41,076 nucleotides of DNA. Origin: an uncultured Clostridia bacterium (lineage in GTDB: Bacteria; Bacillota; Clostridia; Oscillospirales; JAAYOS01). The notes under the pieces were generated by a model. That model was not told the DNA's origin and made no database searches. It saw only the letters and a program-made list of their open reading frames with translations. The position numbers and the translations under genes are program-made. How positions within the stretch are numbered: the stretch's first letter is position 1; every line of letters begins with the position of its first letter. The stretch is taken from NCBI GenBank assembly GCA_947585215.1, contig CANPWY010000003.1, forward strand, positions 1 through 41,076, written 5' to 3'. Positions 1-8,991 of this stretch are shown in pieces.

Positions 1-1
1 T

Positions 2-2626
2 ATGGCACGAGAACTCCCGAAGGCATACGAGCCTCAGGGCGTCGAAAAGCGCATCTACAAGATGTGGCGGGACGGCGGTTACTTCAAGCCGTCCGACGAC
101 CCCGAAAAGAAGCCCTTCACCATCGTCATACCGCCCCCGAACGTCACGGGTCAGCTCCACATGGGTCACGCCCTCGACGAGACGTGGCAGGACATCCTCG
201 TGCGCTTCAAGCGCATGCAGGGCTACGCCGCGCTGTGGGTGCCCGGCACCGACCACGCCGGCATCGCCACGCAGATAAAGGTCGAGGAGTATATCCGCGA
301 GAACGAGCACAAGACCCGCTACGACTACGGGCGGGACAAGTTCATCGACCTCGTCTGGGACTGGAAGCGCCGCTATGAGGGACGCATCCACGAGCAGCTC
401 GCGGCTCTCGGCTCGAGCTGCGACTGGTCGCGCGTCCGCTTCACTATGGACGAGGGACTTTCCCGAGCAGTGCGCGAGGTGTTTGTCAACCTATACAACA
501 AGGGGCTCATCTACAAGGGCAGCCGCATAATCAACTGGTGCCCGCACTGCCGCACCGCCCTCTCCGACGCGGAGGTCGAGTACAGCGAGCAGAACGGCCA
601 TTTCTGGCACATCCGCTACCCCGTCAAGGGCTCGGACGAGTACGTCACTATTGCCACCACCCGTCCCGAGACGATGCTCGGCGACAGCGCCGTCGCCGTT
701 CACCCGGACGACGAGCGCTACCGTCACCTCGTCGGCAAGACGCTCATCCTCCCGCTCATCGGGCGTGAGATACCTGTCATCGCCGACGAGTACGTCGAAA
801 AGGACTTCGGCACCGGCTGTGTGAAGATCACTCCCTGCCACGACCCGAACGACTTTGAGGTCGGCAAGCGCCACAACCTCGAGGAGATACTGATCCTCGA
901 CGAGGACGCGCGCATCATCAACGGCGGCAAGTACAACGGCATGGACCGCTACGAGGCGCGCGAGGCGATAGTCGCGGACCTCGAGGCCGGCGGCTATCTC
1001 GTCAAGGTCGAGGAGCACATCCACAACGTCGGCGAGTGCTACCGCTGCGGACACACCGTCGAGCCGATAACCTCCGCGCAGTGGTTCGTGAAGATGGCGC
1101 CGCTCGCAAAGCCCGCAATCGAGGCCGTCGAGAACGGCACGATACAGTTCATCCCGAAGCGCTTCAACCGCACCTATCTCAACTGGATGGATGGCATCCA
1201 CGACTGGTGCATCTCCCGTCAGCTCTGGTGGGGGCACCGCATACCCGCGTTCTACTGCGACGAGTGCGGAGAGGTCACCGTCTCCAAGGAGGACATCACC
1301 GTCTGCCCGCACTGCGGCGCGCCCGTTCACCAGGACGAGGACGTGCTCGACACATGGTTCAGCTCGGCGCTCTGGCCGTTCTCCACGCTCGGCTGGCCGG
1401 AGCAGACTGAGGACTTCAAGCGCTTCTTCCCCACCGACGTGCTTGTGACCGGCTACGACATCATCTCCTTCTGGGTGAGTCGGATGATATTCTCGTCGCT
1501 CGAGCACACCGGCCGCGAGCCGTTCCACACCGTCGCGATTCACGGCCTCGTGCGCGACGCACAGGGGCGGAAGATGAGCAAGTCGCTCGGCAACGGCGTC
1601 GACCCGCTCGAGGTCATAGCAAACTACGGCGCGGACGCGCTCCGCGCGTCGCTCGTCATAGGCAACGGCCCCGGAATGGACATGCGCTTCACCGACGAGA
1701 AGGTCTCGAACATGCGGAACTTTGCAAACAAGCTCTGGAACGCGAGCCGCTTCGTGCTGATGAACCTCAACACCGAGGACACGACCCTTCCCGCCGAACT
1801 CCGCCCGGAGGACAAGTGGATACTTTCGAAGCTCAACGCCCTTGCCGCCGACGAGACCCGCAACCTCGACCACTACGAGTTCGGCCTTGCCATGCAGAAG
1901 ATTTACGACTTCGTCTGGGGCGACTTCTGCGACTGGTATATCGAGCTCACGAAGCCGCGTCTCCAGTCGGAGGATCCGTCCGAGGGCGAGAACGCACAGC
2001 GCGTGCTTCTCTACGTCCTCGGCGAAGCGCTGAAGCTTCTGCACCCGTTTATGCCGCACATCACCGAGGAGATTTGGCAGTACCTCCCCGGCCGTGAGAC
2101 GCCGCTCATAGTCGCCGACTGGCCGCAGTTCCGCCCGGAGCTCGACTTCTCCGCATACGAGTCGGAGGTCGAGGCCGTCATGGACGCGATACGCGCCGTC
2201 CGCGCGCGCCGCGCCGAGATGAACGTTCCGCCGAGCCGCAAGGCGCACCTGCTGATAGTTGCGGAGAACGACGCGGTCTTCCGCGAGATGGACGCGCTCA
2301 CGAAGCGCCTCGCTTTCGCCTCCGACATCGAGTACGCCTCCTCCGCGCCCTCCGATTTGAAGGGCTATTCCACGGCAGCCACCCCCGCCGCGCACATATT
2401 CATGCCGACGGGCGACCTCGTCGATATAGCGAAGGAGCGCGAGCGTCTCTCCGGCGAGCTTGCAAAGGCGAAAAAGCAGCTCGAAAGCATCGAAAAGAAG
2501 CTCGCAAACGAGGGCTTTGTGTCGAAGGCTCCCGAGGCCGTTGTCGCGGCGGAGCGTGAGAAGGCCGCAAACGCCGCCGCGCTCATCGCCCGCCTCGAGG
2601 AGAGCCTGAAGGCGCTCGAGAACTGA
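2..2626 (+). CDS. valS: Valyl-tRNA synthetase
   Basis: Class I aminoacyl-tRNA synthetase that charges tRNA-Val with valine in the cytoplasm. The 874-residue product has the HIGH-type motif as HMGH in the N-terminal Rossmann part ([13 protein letters not shown]). It also has the editing domain with [10 protein letters not shown], Cys pairs typical of zinc-binding ValRS (CPHC, CYRCG, CDECG/CPHCG), and the KMSKS loop ([10 protein letters not shown]). The C-terminus is a charged coiled coil (from about residue 805) that in this family contacts tRNA. Length matches bacterial ValRS (about 870-880). The ATG at base 2 gives the usual ValRS N-terminus (ELPKAYEP), so the gene is probably complete although its upstream control lies outside the window. 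folC follows 55 bases later on the same strand, the valS-folC order common in Firmicutes. Confidence 0.97.
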   Translation: MARELPKAYEPQGVEKRIYKMWRDGGYFKPSDDPEKKPFTIVIPPPNVTGQLHMGHALDETWQDILVRFKRMQGYAALWVPGTDHAGIATQIKVEEYIRENEHKTRYDYGRDKFIDLVWDWKRRYEGRIHEQLAALGSSCDWSRVRFTMDEGLSRAVREVFVNLYNKGLIYKGSRIINWCPHCRTALSDAEVEYSEQNGHFWHIRYPVKGSDEYVTIATTRPETMLGDSAVAVHPDDERYRHLVGKTLILPLIGREIPVIADEYVEKDFGTGCVKITPCHDPNDFEVGKRHNLEEILILDEDARIINGGKYNGMDRYEAREAIVADLEAGGYLVKVEEHIHNVGECYRCGHTVEPITSAQWFVKMAPLAKPAIEAVENGTIQFIPKRFNRTYLNWMDGIHDWCISRQLWWGHRIPAFYCDECGEVTVSKEDITVCPHCGAPVHQDEDVLDTWFSSALWPFSTLGWPEQTEDFKRFFPTDVLVTGYDIISFWVSRMIFSSLEHTGREPFHTVAIHGLVRDAQGRKMSKSLGNGVDPLEVIANYGADALRASLVIGNGPGMDMRFTDEKVSNMRNFANKLWNASRFVLMNLNTEDTTLPAELRPEDKWILSKLNALAADETRNLDHYEFGLAMQKIYDFVWGDFCDWYIELTKPRLQSEDPSEGENAQRVLLYVLGEALKLLHPFMPHITEEIWQYLPGRETPLIVADWPQFRPELDFSAYESEVEAVMDAIRAVRARRAEMNVPPSRKAHLLIVAENDAVFREMDALTKRLAFASDIEYASSAPSDLKGYSTAATPAAHIFMPTGDLVDIAKERERLSGELAKAKKQLESIEKKLANEGFVSKAPEAVVAAEREKAANAAALIARLEESLKALEN

Positions 2627-2634
2627 CATCCATC

Positions 2635-2658
2635 GGGGAGCCGCCGGCGCGGCTCCCC
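2635..2658 (+). terminator. Hairpin between valS and folC
   Basis: An 8-bp perfect inverted repeat (GGGGAGCC / GGCTCCCC) has an 8-nt GC-rich loop. No T-run follows, so it is more likely a weak or partial terminator or an RNA-stabilising stem than a full stop. The folC ribosome site begins just after it. Confidence 0.5.
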
Positions 2659-2681
2659 TCTCAGCGAAAGGACGGGAAAGC

Positions 2682-3968
2682 ATGAACTACGAAGAGGCTC
2701 TTGAATATATACACTCGATAAAGAAATACAACACGAAGCCGGGTCTTCGCCGAATCGAAAACCTCCTTCGCGAGCTCGGAAATCCCGAGAAAAAGATGAA
2801 TTACGTCCACGTCGCCGGTACGAACGGCAAGGGCTCCGCCACCGCGATGAGCGCTTCCGTGCTCGAGGCGGCGGGGTACAGAACCGGCTCGTTCATCTCC
2901 CCGTTCCTCGAGCGGTTCAACGAGCGGATGCAGGTCTCGGGCGAGCCGATACCGGACGACGCTCTCGTCTCGCTCACAGAGCGCGTGAAAGCCGCCGCAG
3001 ACCGCATGGCGTCCCACGGCCTCACGCACCCAACAGAGTTCGAGTTTCTTACGGCGATGGCGTTTGAGTATTGGGCGGAGAGCGGGTGCGATTTCGTATC
3101 GCTCGAGGTCGGCTTGGGCGGACGGCTCGACGCGACGAACGTTGTCTCCTCCCCCGCCGTCACGATAATCGGCCCCATTTCCTTTGACCACACGCATCTG
3201 CTCGGGAACACGCTCACCGAGATAGCCTACGAGAAGGCTGGCGTGATAAAGCCCGGCGGCCGCGTCGTCTGCTACGTCGAGCAGGCGGACGAGGCGCGGC
3301 GCGTCATCGAAAGCGTCTGCCGCGAGCGCCGTGCGGAGTTCATCTCTCCCGACGCGTCAAAGATAGAGTACATCTCCGAGTCGCTGGGTTCAAACCGCTT
3401 CCGCTACGACGGGCTTGAGGTAAACCTCCCGCTCACCGGCCGCCATCAGGTGAAGAACGCCGTCGGCGTCATAGAGGCGATGAGAGTCCTCCGCCGCTCC
3501 GGGTACCGCATCACCGATGAGGACATCGTGCGCGGGCTGGAGCAGACGAAGTGGGTCGGGCGGCTCGAGACCGTCCGCCGCGACCCGCTCACGATAATCG
3601 ACGCGGCGCACAACCCGGACGCCGTCCGCGTCCTCTCCGAGAGCATCGACACGCTGATGAAGGACCGCAGGATAGTCGCCGTCATGGGAATGCTCGCGGA
3701 CAAGGACTATAATTTCTGCATCCCCGAGATAGCGAAGCGCGCGGACGCGTTCGTCGCGTGTACGCCGACGAGCGGGCGCGCGCTCGACGCGGAGGACGCC
3801 GCCGCAGTCGCGCGGGAGCACTGCCGCTCGGTCGAGGTCGTGCCGGACATCGGCGCGGCGGTCGAGCGCGGACTTGAGCTCACCGGCCGCGACGACATTC
3901 TGCTTATCTGCGGCTCGCTCTACGTCATCGGCACGGCAAAGACGCATCTGAGGACGCTCGACCGGTAA
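2682..3968 (+). CDS. folC: Folylpolyglutamate synthase / dihydrofolate synthase
   Basis: Mur-ligase-family enzyme that adds L-glutamate to dihydropteroate and/or to folates with ATP, giving polyglutamylated folate in the cytoplasm. The 428-residue protein carries the FolC P-loop HVAGTNGKGS near residue 45, followed by the SFISPFLERFNERM segment. The central ATPase core has the SLEVGLGGRLDATN motif, and the C-terminal Mur-ligase domain has TIIDAAHNPDA. Length is normal for FolC (about 420-440). The ATG is preceded by AAAGGA at suitable spacing. It lies 55 bases after valS and is probably co-transcribed with it through the intervening hairpin. Whether the enzyme has both activities cannot be told from sequence alone. 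Confidence 0.96.
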   Translation: MNYEEALEYIHSIKKYNTKPGLRRIENLLRELGNPEKKMNYVHVAGTNGKGSATAMSASVLEAAGYRTGSFISPFLERFNERMQVSGEPIPDDALVSLTERVKAAADRMASHGLTHPTEFEFLTAMAFEYWAESGCDFVSLEVGLGGRLDATNVVSSPAVTIIGPISFDHTHLLGNTLTEIAYEKAGVIKPGGRVVCYVEQADEARRVIESVCRERRAEFISPDASKIEYISESLGSNRFRYDGLEVNLPLTGRHQVKNAVGVIEAMRVLRRSGYRITDEDIVRGLEQTKWVGRLETVRRDPLTIIDAAHNPDAVRVLSESIDTLMKDRRIVAVMGMLADKDYNFCIPEIAKRADAFVACTPTSGRALDAEDAAAVAREHCRSVEVVPDIGAAVERGLELTGRDDILLICGSLYVIGTAKTHLRTLDR

Positions 3969-3981
3969 ATATTGCAATAAC

Positions 3982-4029
3982 ACATCACCCGAGGGCAAAG
4001 TTGTTCTTTTATCTGCCCTCGGGTGATGT
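3982..4029. repeat. Perfect 16-bp inverted repeat abutting the bgl promoter
   Basis: Arms 3982-3997 and 4014-4029 are exact reverse complements (core CATCACCCGAGGG) with a 16-nt loop. The right arm runs up to the -10 hexamer and contains its extended TG element. The transcript could fold into a stem that ends folC, since an AT-rich tract follows. The DNA could equally be an operator for a regulator of the beta-glucosidase. The sequence shows the symmetry; either role is inference. Confidence 0.6.
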
Positions 4030-4035
4030 TATAAT
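4027..4035 (+). promoter_or_regulatory. Extended -10 promoter for the GH1 gene
   Basis: TGTTATAAT is a consensus extended -10 (TG-N-TATAAT), 48 bases before the GH1 start codon. No good -35 lies at 17 bp spacing (TTTTAT there; a TTGTTC sits 23 bp away), which fits an extended -10 promoter. The TG lies inside the right arm of the 16-bp inverted repeat. Confidence 0.6.
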
Positions 4036-4082
4036 TATCGTAAACAGTACCGTGCAAATAAAAATCGACAGGAGGAGCATTC

Positions 4083-5345
4083 ATGAAACTGCCGGAGGGA
4101 TTTTTCATCGGCGCCGCGACCGCGGCGCATCAGGTCGAGGGCAACAACACAAAAAGCGACTGCTGGACGGAGGAGCACCTTACGCACACCAGCTACGCCG
4201 AACCGAGTGGAGACGCCGTCGACCACTACAACCGCTACGCCGAGGACATAGCGCTCCTTGCGGAGGCAGGTCTCAACGCCTACCGCTTCTCTGTTGAGTG
4301 GGCGCGCATCGAGCCGGAGGAGGGTCACTTCGACGACAGCGAGGTCGAGCACTACCGCAAGGTCATCGAGTGCTGCCGCAGTCACGGCGTGAAGCCTATA
4401 GTCACGCTCCACCACTTCTCGAGCCCCGCGTGGCTCATCACGCTCGGCGGCTGGAAGAGCGAGCGGACGCCGGAGCTCTTCGCACGCTACGCCGAATACG
4501 TCGCGCGCGAGCTGCTCGAGGGCGTCGAGTACGTCTGCACGATAAACGAGGCGAACATGGGCTTCCAAATTCAGAAGGTTATGGAGGACATGATGAAGGC
4601 GTCGGCGCGCGAGGGTGCGGTGCAGGTCGGCATCTCCACCGACATGGAGGCGATAATGGCGGGCGCGGTCGAGCAAGCGAACGCCTTCGGCGTCGAGCCG
4701 GGGAAGGTGAACACCTTCGTCTCCCCGCGCACGGCGGAAGAGGAGGAGCTTGTCATGCGCGCCCACCGCGCGGCGGTGAGCGCGATAAAGGCTGTCCGTC
4801 CCGGGATAAAGTGCGGGCTCACGCTGTCGCTTTTTGACTACCAGCCGCTCCCCGGAGGAGAGGAGCAGAATAACCGTCTCTGGCAGGAGGACTTCGGAAA
4901 CTATCTGCCCTTCATCGAGCAGGACGACTTCCTCGGCGTACAGAACTACTCCCGCAAGCGCGTGGACGCTTCCGGCGCGCTCGAGCCCGCCGACGGCGCT
5001 CCCCTCACCCAGATGGGCTACGAGGACTACCCCGCCTCAATAGCGGGAGTTCTGCGCCGCGTGGCAAAGCACTTCCGGGGTGAGCTCATAGTCACCGAAA
5101 ACGGCATCGCGACCTCGGATGACGCGCGGCGCTGTGAGTTCCTGCGTGAGGCTGTCGCGGGCGTCGCGGCCTGCGCCGCCGAGGGCATACCGGTGAAGGG
5201 CTACTGCTGTTGGAGCCTGCTTGACAACTTCGAGTGGCAGCTCGGCTTCTCGAAGACCTTCGGCCTCATCGCCGTCGACCGCGCAACGCAGACGCGCCAT
5301 CCCAAGGAGAGCCTGTCGGTGCTCGGGTCGCTTGCGAAGTCGTGA
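4083..5345 (+). CDS. Glycoside hydrolase family 1 beta-glucosidase-like
   Basis: Likely a cytoplasmic (beta/alpha)8-barrel beta-glycosidase that splits beta-linked glucosides or related disaccharides. No signal peptide is seen. The N-terminus LPEGFFIGAATAAHQVEG is the GH1 signature. The acid/base Glu is at about residue 156 in TINEAN, where the family normally has NEP. The nucleophile Glu is at about residue 339 in VTENG. The C-terminal SLLDNFEWQLGFSKTFGL is typical of the family. At 420 residues it is slightly short for GH1 (about 440-480). A strong GGAGG site precedes the ATG. There is no neighbouring PTS or sugar transporter, so the substrate cannot be inferred from context. The variant acid/base motif slightly lowers certainty about activity. 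Confidence 0.9.
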   Translation: MKLPEGFFIGAATAAHQVEGNNTKSDCWTEEHLTHTSYAEPSGDAVDHYNRYAEDIALLAEAGLNAYRFSVEWARIEPEEGHFDDSEVEHYRKVIECCRSHGVKPIVTLHHFSSPAWLITLGGWKSERTPELFARYAEYVARELLEGVEYVCTINEANMGFQIQKVMEDMMKASAREGAVQVGISTDMEAIMAGAVEQANAFGVEPGKVNTFVSPRTAEEEELVMRAHRAAVSAIKAVRPGIKCGLTLSLFDYQPLPGGEEQNNRLWQEDFGNYLPFIEQDDFLGVQNYSRKRVDASGALEPADGAPLTQMGYEDYPASIAGVLRRVAKHFRGELIVTENGIATSDDARRCEFLREAVAGVAACAAEGIPVKGYCCWSLLDNFEWQLGFSKTFGLIAVDRATQTRHPKESLSVLGSLAKS

Positions 5346-5379
5346 AGCTTTGCAGGGCGCGTCCCGAAAATAAACCTTT

Positions 5380-5421
5380 GACGGTCGGACGGTCGGAGAG
5401 CCGCAGGGCTTTCCGACCGTC
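5380..5421 (+). terminator. Hairpin after the GH1 gene
   Basis: The right arm TCCGACCGTC (5412-5421) can pair with either of two tandem copies of GACGGTCGGA (5380-5389 and 5388-5397), so two alternative 10-bp stems exist. An inner AGCC/GGCT pairing may extend the stem. No clear T-run follows, so it is a weak terminator candidate just ahead of the pepF promoter. Confidence 0.5.
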
Positions 5422-5429
5422 TCCTGTGA

Positions 5430-5458
5430 TTGACAGCGGAGCCGCCGTGTGCTACAAT
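5430..5458 (+). promoter_or_regulatory. Sigma-A promoter for pepF
   Basis: A perfect TTGACA (5430-5435) is followed by a 17-bp spacer and TACAAT (5453-5458), 49 bases before the pepF ATG. Confidence 0.85.
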
Positions 5459-5507
5459 CGTTGCAGATGTACGATTTTACCGAATTACAACGTAAAGGAG
5501 TTTAGTT

Positions 5508-7310
5508 ATGACCGAGAACAGAGCCGATATACCCGCAAAGTACAAATGGGACCTGAGTGCTATCTACCCCGACATGGACGCCTTCAACGCGGACTATGCC
5601 CGTGCCGAGGAGATGATAGCCGCGTTCCCCGCGCACGAGGCGACGATGACGAAGTCCGCCGAGGGACTTCTCGCCGCGCTCGAGGACTCGCAGGCGCTCA
5701 GCCGTCTTATAAGCAAGCTCTTCGAGTACGCGAGCCTCAATTCCGACCTCGACACCGGCGACAACACCTTCCTCGCCCTCTCCGGCAGGATGATGAACCT
5801 TGCAAACGCCGCGGGCGCCGCAGACTACTTTGTCTCCCCCGCCCTCATCTCCATTCCGGACGAGACGCTTGAGAAGTGGTACGCGGAAAAGCCCGAGCTC
5901 CGCGCCTACGAGCGGACGATATACGAGAGCCGCCGCTATAAGAAGTACACCCTCTCCGACGAGAACGAGAAGCTTCTCGCAAACCTCCGCCGCGGCATGG
6001 GCGGCCACTCCGGCATCCGCTCGGTCTTTGCGAACGCCGACCTCGACTTCGGCTATATCCGCGGCGAGGACGGCAAGAAGACCCACCTCACCGACGCGAA
6101 CTACGTCGCGTTCCTGATGAGCCCCGACCGCCGCGTCCGCCGCGCCGCGTTCACGAAGATGTACGAGACCTACAAGCAGTTCGGCAACACCTTCGCCGCG
6201 CTGATGAACGAGTACGTCAAGGAGCGCACCACCGTCTCGAAGGTGCGCGGCTACGACTCAAGCCTCCAGTGCTCCGTCTTTGACGACGAGGTCACGCCGG
6301 ACATATACAACAACCTCGTCGACACGGTGAATAAGAACCTCCCCGTCCTCTACGACTACTACAAGCTCAAGAAGGAGGTCCTCGGCCTCTCGAAGTACCA
6401 CCTCTATGACATCTACACCCCCCTCATTGGCTCGAGCACGAAGAAGTACAGCTACGAGGAAGCAGTCGAGGAGGTTCTCGACGCGGTGAAGGTTCTCGGA
6501 AGCGAGTATCACGACACCCTCGAGGATGGTCTGAAGAACCGCAAGTGGGTCGACGTCTACCCCAACAAGGGTAAGCAGAGCGGCGCTTACAGCGCCGGCA
6601 GCTACGACACTCAGCCCTATATCCTGATGAACTACACCGACACGCTCGAGGACGTGTCCACGCTCGCGCACGAGTCCGGCCACTCGATGCACTCCTACTT
6701 CTCAAAGATAAGCAACACCCCGCAGGATTCGCGGTACACCATCTTTGTCGCGGAGGTCGCCTCCACCGTCAACGAGCTTATCTTCTGCCACAAGAAGCTC
6801 CGCGAGTCTGCAAGCGACGATGAGAAGCTCTCCATTCTCAACCAGATAATGGAGACCTACAAGGGCACTCTCTTCCGCCAGACGATGTTTGCGGAGTTTG
6901 AGCGCGACATGCACGCCATGAGCGAGGCGGGCGAGACGCTCACGAAGGACCTGCTCTGCGAGAAGTACTATGAGATAGTGAAGCGCTACTTCGGGCCGGG
7001 CGTCGTCTGCGACGCGGACATCGCCTACGAGTGGATGCGTATTCCCCACTTCTATATGTTCTTCTACGTCTACCAGTACGCGACCTGCATCTCCGCCGCC
7101 TCGAGCATAGTTAAGCGCATCGAGAGCGAGGGCGAGGCTTATATCCCGCACTACCTCGACTTCCTGCGCTGCGGCGGCTCGAAGAGCCCGCTCGACAGTC
7201 TCAAGGTCGCGGGCATCGACCTCACTGACCCCGCCGTCATTGAGGACGCCATAGCCGACTTTGCCGACACCATAAAGCAGTTCCGGGAGATCTACAACGC
7301 CGCAAAGTAA
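5508..7310 (+). CDS. pepF: Oligoendopeptidase F (M3 metallopeptidase)
   Basis: Cytoplasmic zinc metallopeptidase of family M3B that degrades short peptides and supports peptide turnover or use as nutrient. The 600-residue length is typical of PepF. The zinc site is LAHESGHSMHSYFS, with the HExxH histidines at about residues 388 and 392. The downstream VAEVASTVNELIF supplies the third ligand Glu. The segment before the zinc site, YDTQPYILMNYTDTLEDVSTL, is also typical of PepF. No signal peptide is present. The start is supported by AAAGGAG seven bases upstream and by the consensus promoter. A long perfect hairpin separates it from the next gene. Confidence 0.96.
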   Translation: MTENRADIPAKYKWDLSAIYPDMDAFNADYARAEEMIAAFPAHEATMTKSAEGLLAALEDSQALSRLISKLFEYASLNSDLDTGDNTFLALSGRMMNLANAAGAADYFVSPALISIPDETLEKWYAEKPELRAYERTIYESRRYKKYTLSDENEKLLANLRRGMGGHSGIRSVFANADLDFGYIRGEDGKKTHLTDANYVAFLMSPDRRVRRAAFTKMYETYKQFGNTFAALMNEYVKERTTVSKVRGYDSSLQCSVFDDEVTPDIYNNLVDTVNKNLPVLYDYYKLKKEVLGLSKYHLYDIYTPLIGSSTKKYSYEEAVEEVLDAVKVLGSEYHDTLEDGLKNRKWVDVYPNKGKQSGAYSAGSYDTQPYILMNYTDTLEDVSTLAHESGHSMHSYFSKISNTPQDSRYTIFVAEVASTVNELIFCHKKLRESASDDEKLSILNQIMETYKGTLFRQTMFAEFERDMHAMSEAGETLTKDLLCEKYYEIVKRYFGPGVVCDADIAYEWMRIPHFYMFFYVYQYATCISAASSIVKRIESEGEAYIPHYLDFLRCGGSKSPLDSLKVAGIDLTDPAVIEDAIADFADTIKQFREIYNAAK

Positions 7311-7334
7311 ACGGCGCGACGGAGGCATCGAATA

Positions 7335-7364
7335 TCCGGCGGGAAGACTTGTCTTCCCGCCGGA
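7335..7364 (+). terminator. 30-bp perfect palindrome after pepF
   Basis: Two 14-bp arms (TCCGGCGGGAAGAC / GTCTTCCCGCCGGA) flank only TT, so in RNA the loop must open by a pair or more. No T-run follows, and the next gene's ribosome site (GAAAGGATG) starts within a few bases. It could be an attenuating or stabilising stem between co-transcribed genes, or a binding site for a dimeric protein. Confidence 0.5.
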
Positions 7365-7385
7365 CGACTGAAAGGATGTGACCCC

Positions 7386-8819
7386 ATGCAGACGGCCGAA
7401 AAGTGGCTCTCGCGCTGTTTTCTCGCGGCATTTCTCATAGCGGCGGCATCGCTTCTGCTCCGAAGCTCGGTCTGCGCCATAGCAAGCGTTCTGTGCGCCT
7501 TTACCGTTCTGCTGAGGCACCGGCCGAAGCACTTTACGCTGTGGCTCGCGGCGGCATGCGTACTTGTGCGGCTCCTCTCGGTGCTCGTTATATCGCCGCC
7601 GATAGTCTCGGACTTCGGGGCTCTGTATGACGCGGCGGAAGGTCTCACGCACGGCGACCGCTCCGCAATGGACACCGCATACTTCCTCCTCTGGGCGTAC
7701 CAGACGCCGTTTGTGCTGTTCGAGGCAGCGATCCTCACCGTCTGGAACGACCCGATGGCGATAAAGCTCGTGAACGTGCTTCTCTCCTCGGGAACGGTCG
7801 TACTCATGTATCGAATCCTCCGCGCATACGTCCGGCCGGCCGCGGCGGAGACCGCGAGCCTCGCCGCCTGCGTGTTCCCGTTTTTTGTGACACTGCCCGC
7901 CGTCCTCACAAACCAGATACCCTCGCTTTTCTTCCTTGTGCTCGCGGTGTGGCTCCTCATCTCGCCGGATACCGAAAGGCTCCGTATATGGCGCTTCCCG
8001 CTCGCGGGACTCGCCGCCGCCGTCGGCAACCTCATGCGTCCGGAGGGGCTTATCGTCCTTGTCGCGCTCGCGGCGTGGGCGCTCTTTAAGCTCCTCTCCG
8101 AGCCGTCTCTGCGGAAACGCGTCCTCGCCGGGATGCTTGCCCTCCTGCTTGTGTACTTCGCGGTGGGAAAGGGTGCGGACCTCGCCGTCCGCGCGTCCGG
8201 GCTCAATATCCACGGCACCGCAAACGAATATCCCGGCTGGAAGTTCGTGTGCGGGCTCAACTACAGCGGAGGCGGCGGCTATTCAAACGACGCATGGTCG
8301 CGCCTGTCTGCCACTTTCGACTCGGAGCACCGTCCGACCGAGGCGACATCTGTCCTTCAGAAGCAGATCATTCGCGAGAACCTCCCGAAGTCGCCCGCGG
8401 AGTGGGGCGCGTTTATGCTTCGCAAGGCCGACGCTCTCTGGACAAGCTCCGGGCTCAGTTGGGCGCTCGGACATATCGACCTCACAAGCTATGCAAAGAA
8501 CCTGCTCATAAGCTTCACCGAGACCTTCGACCGCTCGCTGTTTTTCACGGCGCTCGCGCTCGCCGCGCTCGGCCTTGCGGCAAGAAAGCGCTCGGCGGAC
8601 GAGCTGATGCCCTATTTTGTAGTGTTCGCGGCGTTTGTCGTGTTCCTCTTTATCGAGGTTCAGCCGCGCTATGCATACCTGCCGCAGATATTTGTGTTCA
8701 TGGGCATGGGTTTCGGGCTCGATTTCCTTGCGGAGAAGTTCGGCGGCGCCGTCGGGAAGACGCCGCCGGTCGAAGCTCCCCGGCTTCCGGAGGACGGCCC
8801 CGTGTCTTCGGAGAAATAA
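7386..8819 (+). CDS. Polytopic GT-C-type glycosyltransferase candidate (GT39/PMT-like)
   Basis: A 477-residue integral membrane protein with about ten or more hydrophobic segments and a soluble-looking portion around residues 265-350. The first extracytoplasmic loop holds an Asp in ISPPIVSDFGALYDAAEGL, followed by YQTPFVLFEA. This layout is typical of GT-C fold enzymes (ArnT/PMT/GT39-like) that move sugars from polyprenyl-phosphate donors. The C-terminal helices contain FIEVQPRYAYLPQIF, an Arg-Tyr motif often seen late in such transferases. I infer a role in decorating surface polymers. Donor and acceptor are unknown and no other cell-surface genes flank it. It may be transcribed with pepF, 75 bases upstream. 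A GC-rich terminator follows. Confidence 0.65.
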   Translation: MQTAEKWLSRCFLAAFLIAAASLLLRSSVCAIASVLCAFTVLLRHRPKHFTLWLAAACVLVRLLSVLVISPPIVSDFGALYDAAEGLTHGDRSAMDTAYFLLWAYQTPFVLFEAAILTVWNDPMAIKLVNVLLSSGTVVLMYRILRAYVRPAAAETASLAACVFPFFVTLPAVLTNQIPSLFFLVLAVWLLISPDTERLRIWRFPLAGLAAAVGNLMRPEGLIVLVALAAWALFKLLSEPSLRKRVLAGMLALLLVYFAVGKGADLAVRASGLNIHGTANEYPGWKFVCGLNYSGGGGYSNDAWSRLSATFDSEHRPTEATSVLQKQIIRENLPKSPAEWGAFMLRKADALWTSSGLSWALGHIDLTSYAKNLLISFTETFDRSLFFTALALAALGLAARKRSADELMPYFVVFAAFVVFLFIEVQPRYAYLPQIFVFMGMGFGLDFLAEKFGGAVGKTPPVEAPRLPEDGPVSSEK

Positions 8820-8830
8820 CGGCTTGCAGT

Positions 8831-8858
8831 GCGGCGGGCGCGACATCGCGCCCGCCGC
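8831..8858 (+). terminator. GC-rich hairpin after the glycosyltransferase gene
   Basis: A 12-13 bp stem (GCGGCGGGCGCG / CGCGCCCGCCGC) is followed by a modest T-rich stretch (GCTTTGCATCCCGTCCTTTTT). It is the probable terminator of the pepF-glycosyltransferase unit. Confidence 0.6.
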
Positions 8859-8901
8859 GCTTTGCATCCCGTCCTTTTTCGGCAGAATGACAAAATACGG
8901 C

Positions 8902-8930
8902 TTGCAAAAAGGCCGGCGTTAATGTATAAT
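8902..8930 (+). promoter_or_regulatory. Sigma-A promoter for the carboxylesterase
   Basis: TTGCAA (8902-8907), a 17-bp spacer and TATAAT (8925-8930). Transcription would begin near 8937, about 55 bases before the chosen start codon. Confidence 0.8.
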
Positions 8931-8991
8931 CGGTATAGTATTACGGCATCGCAAGGTGCAGGAAATAATTATCGGAGGAGGATCATCCGCA

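Noticed and set aside
491-2683. 730-codon ORF antisense to valS
   Set aside because: It is the reverse-frame shadow of a strongly conserved gene in GC-rich DNA, with low-complexity Arg/Val/Leu-rich translation and no family motif.
6702-8213. 503-codon ORF antisense to pepF and the glycosyltransferase gene
   Set aside because: Spans two genes and their intergenic hairpin; the composition is a reverse-frame artefact.
8956-8991. GTG 8956 as start of the esterase
   Set aside because: It lacks a ribosome site, while GGAGGAG sits at ideal distance before ATG 8992.
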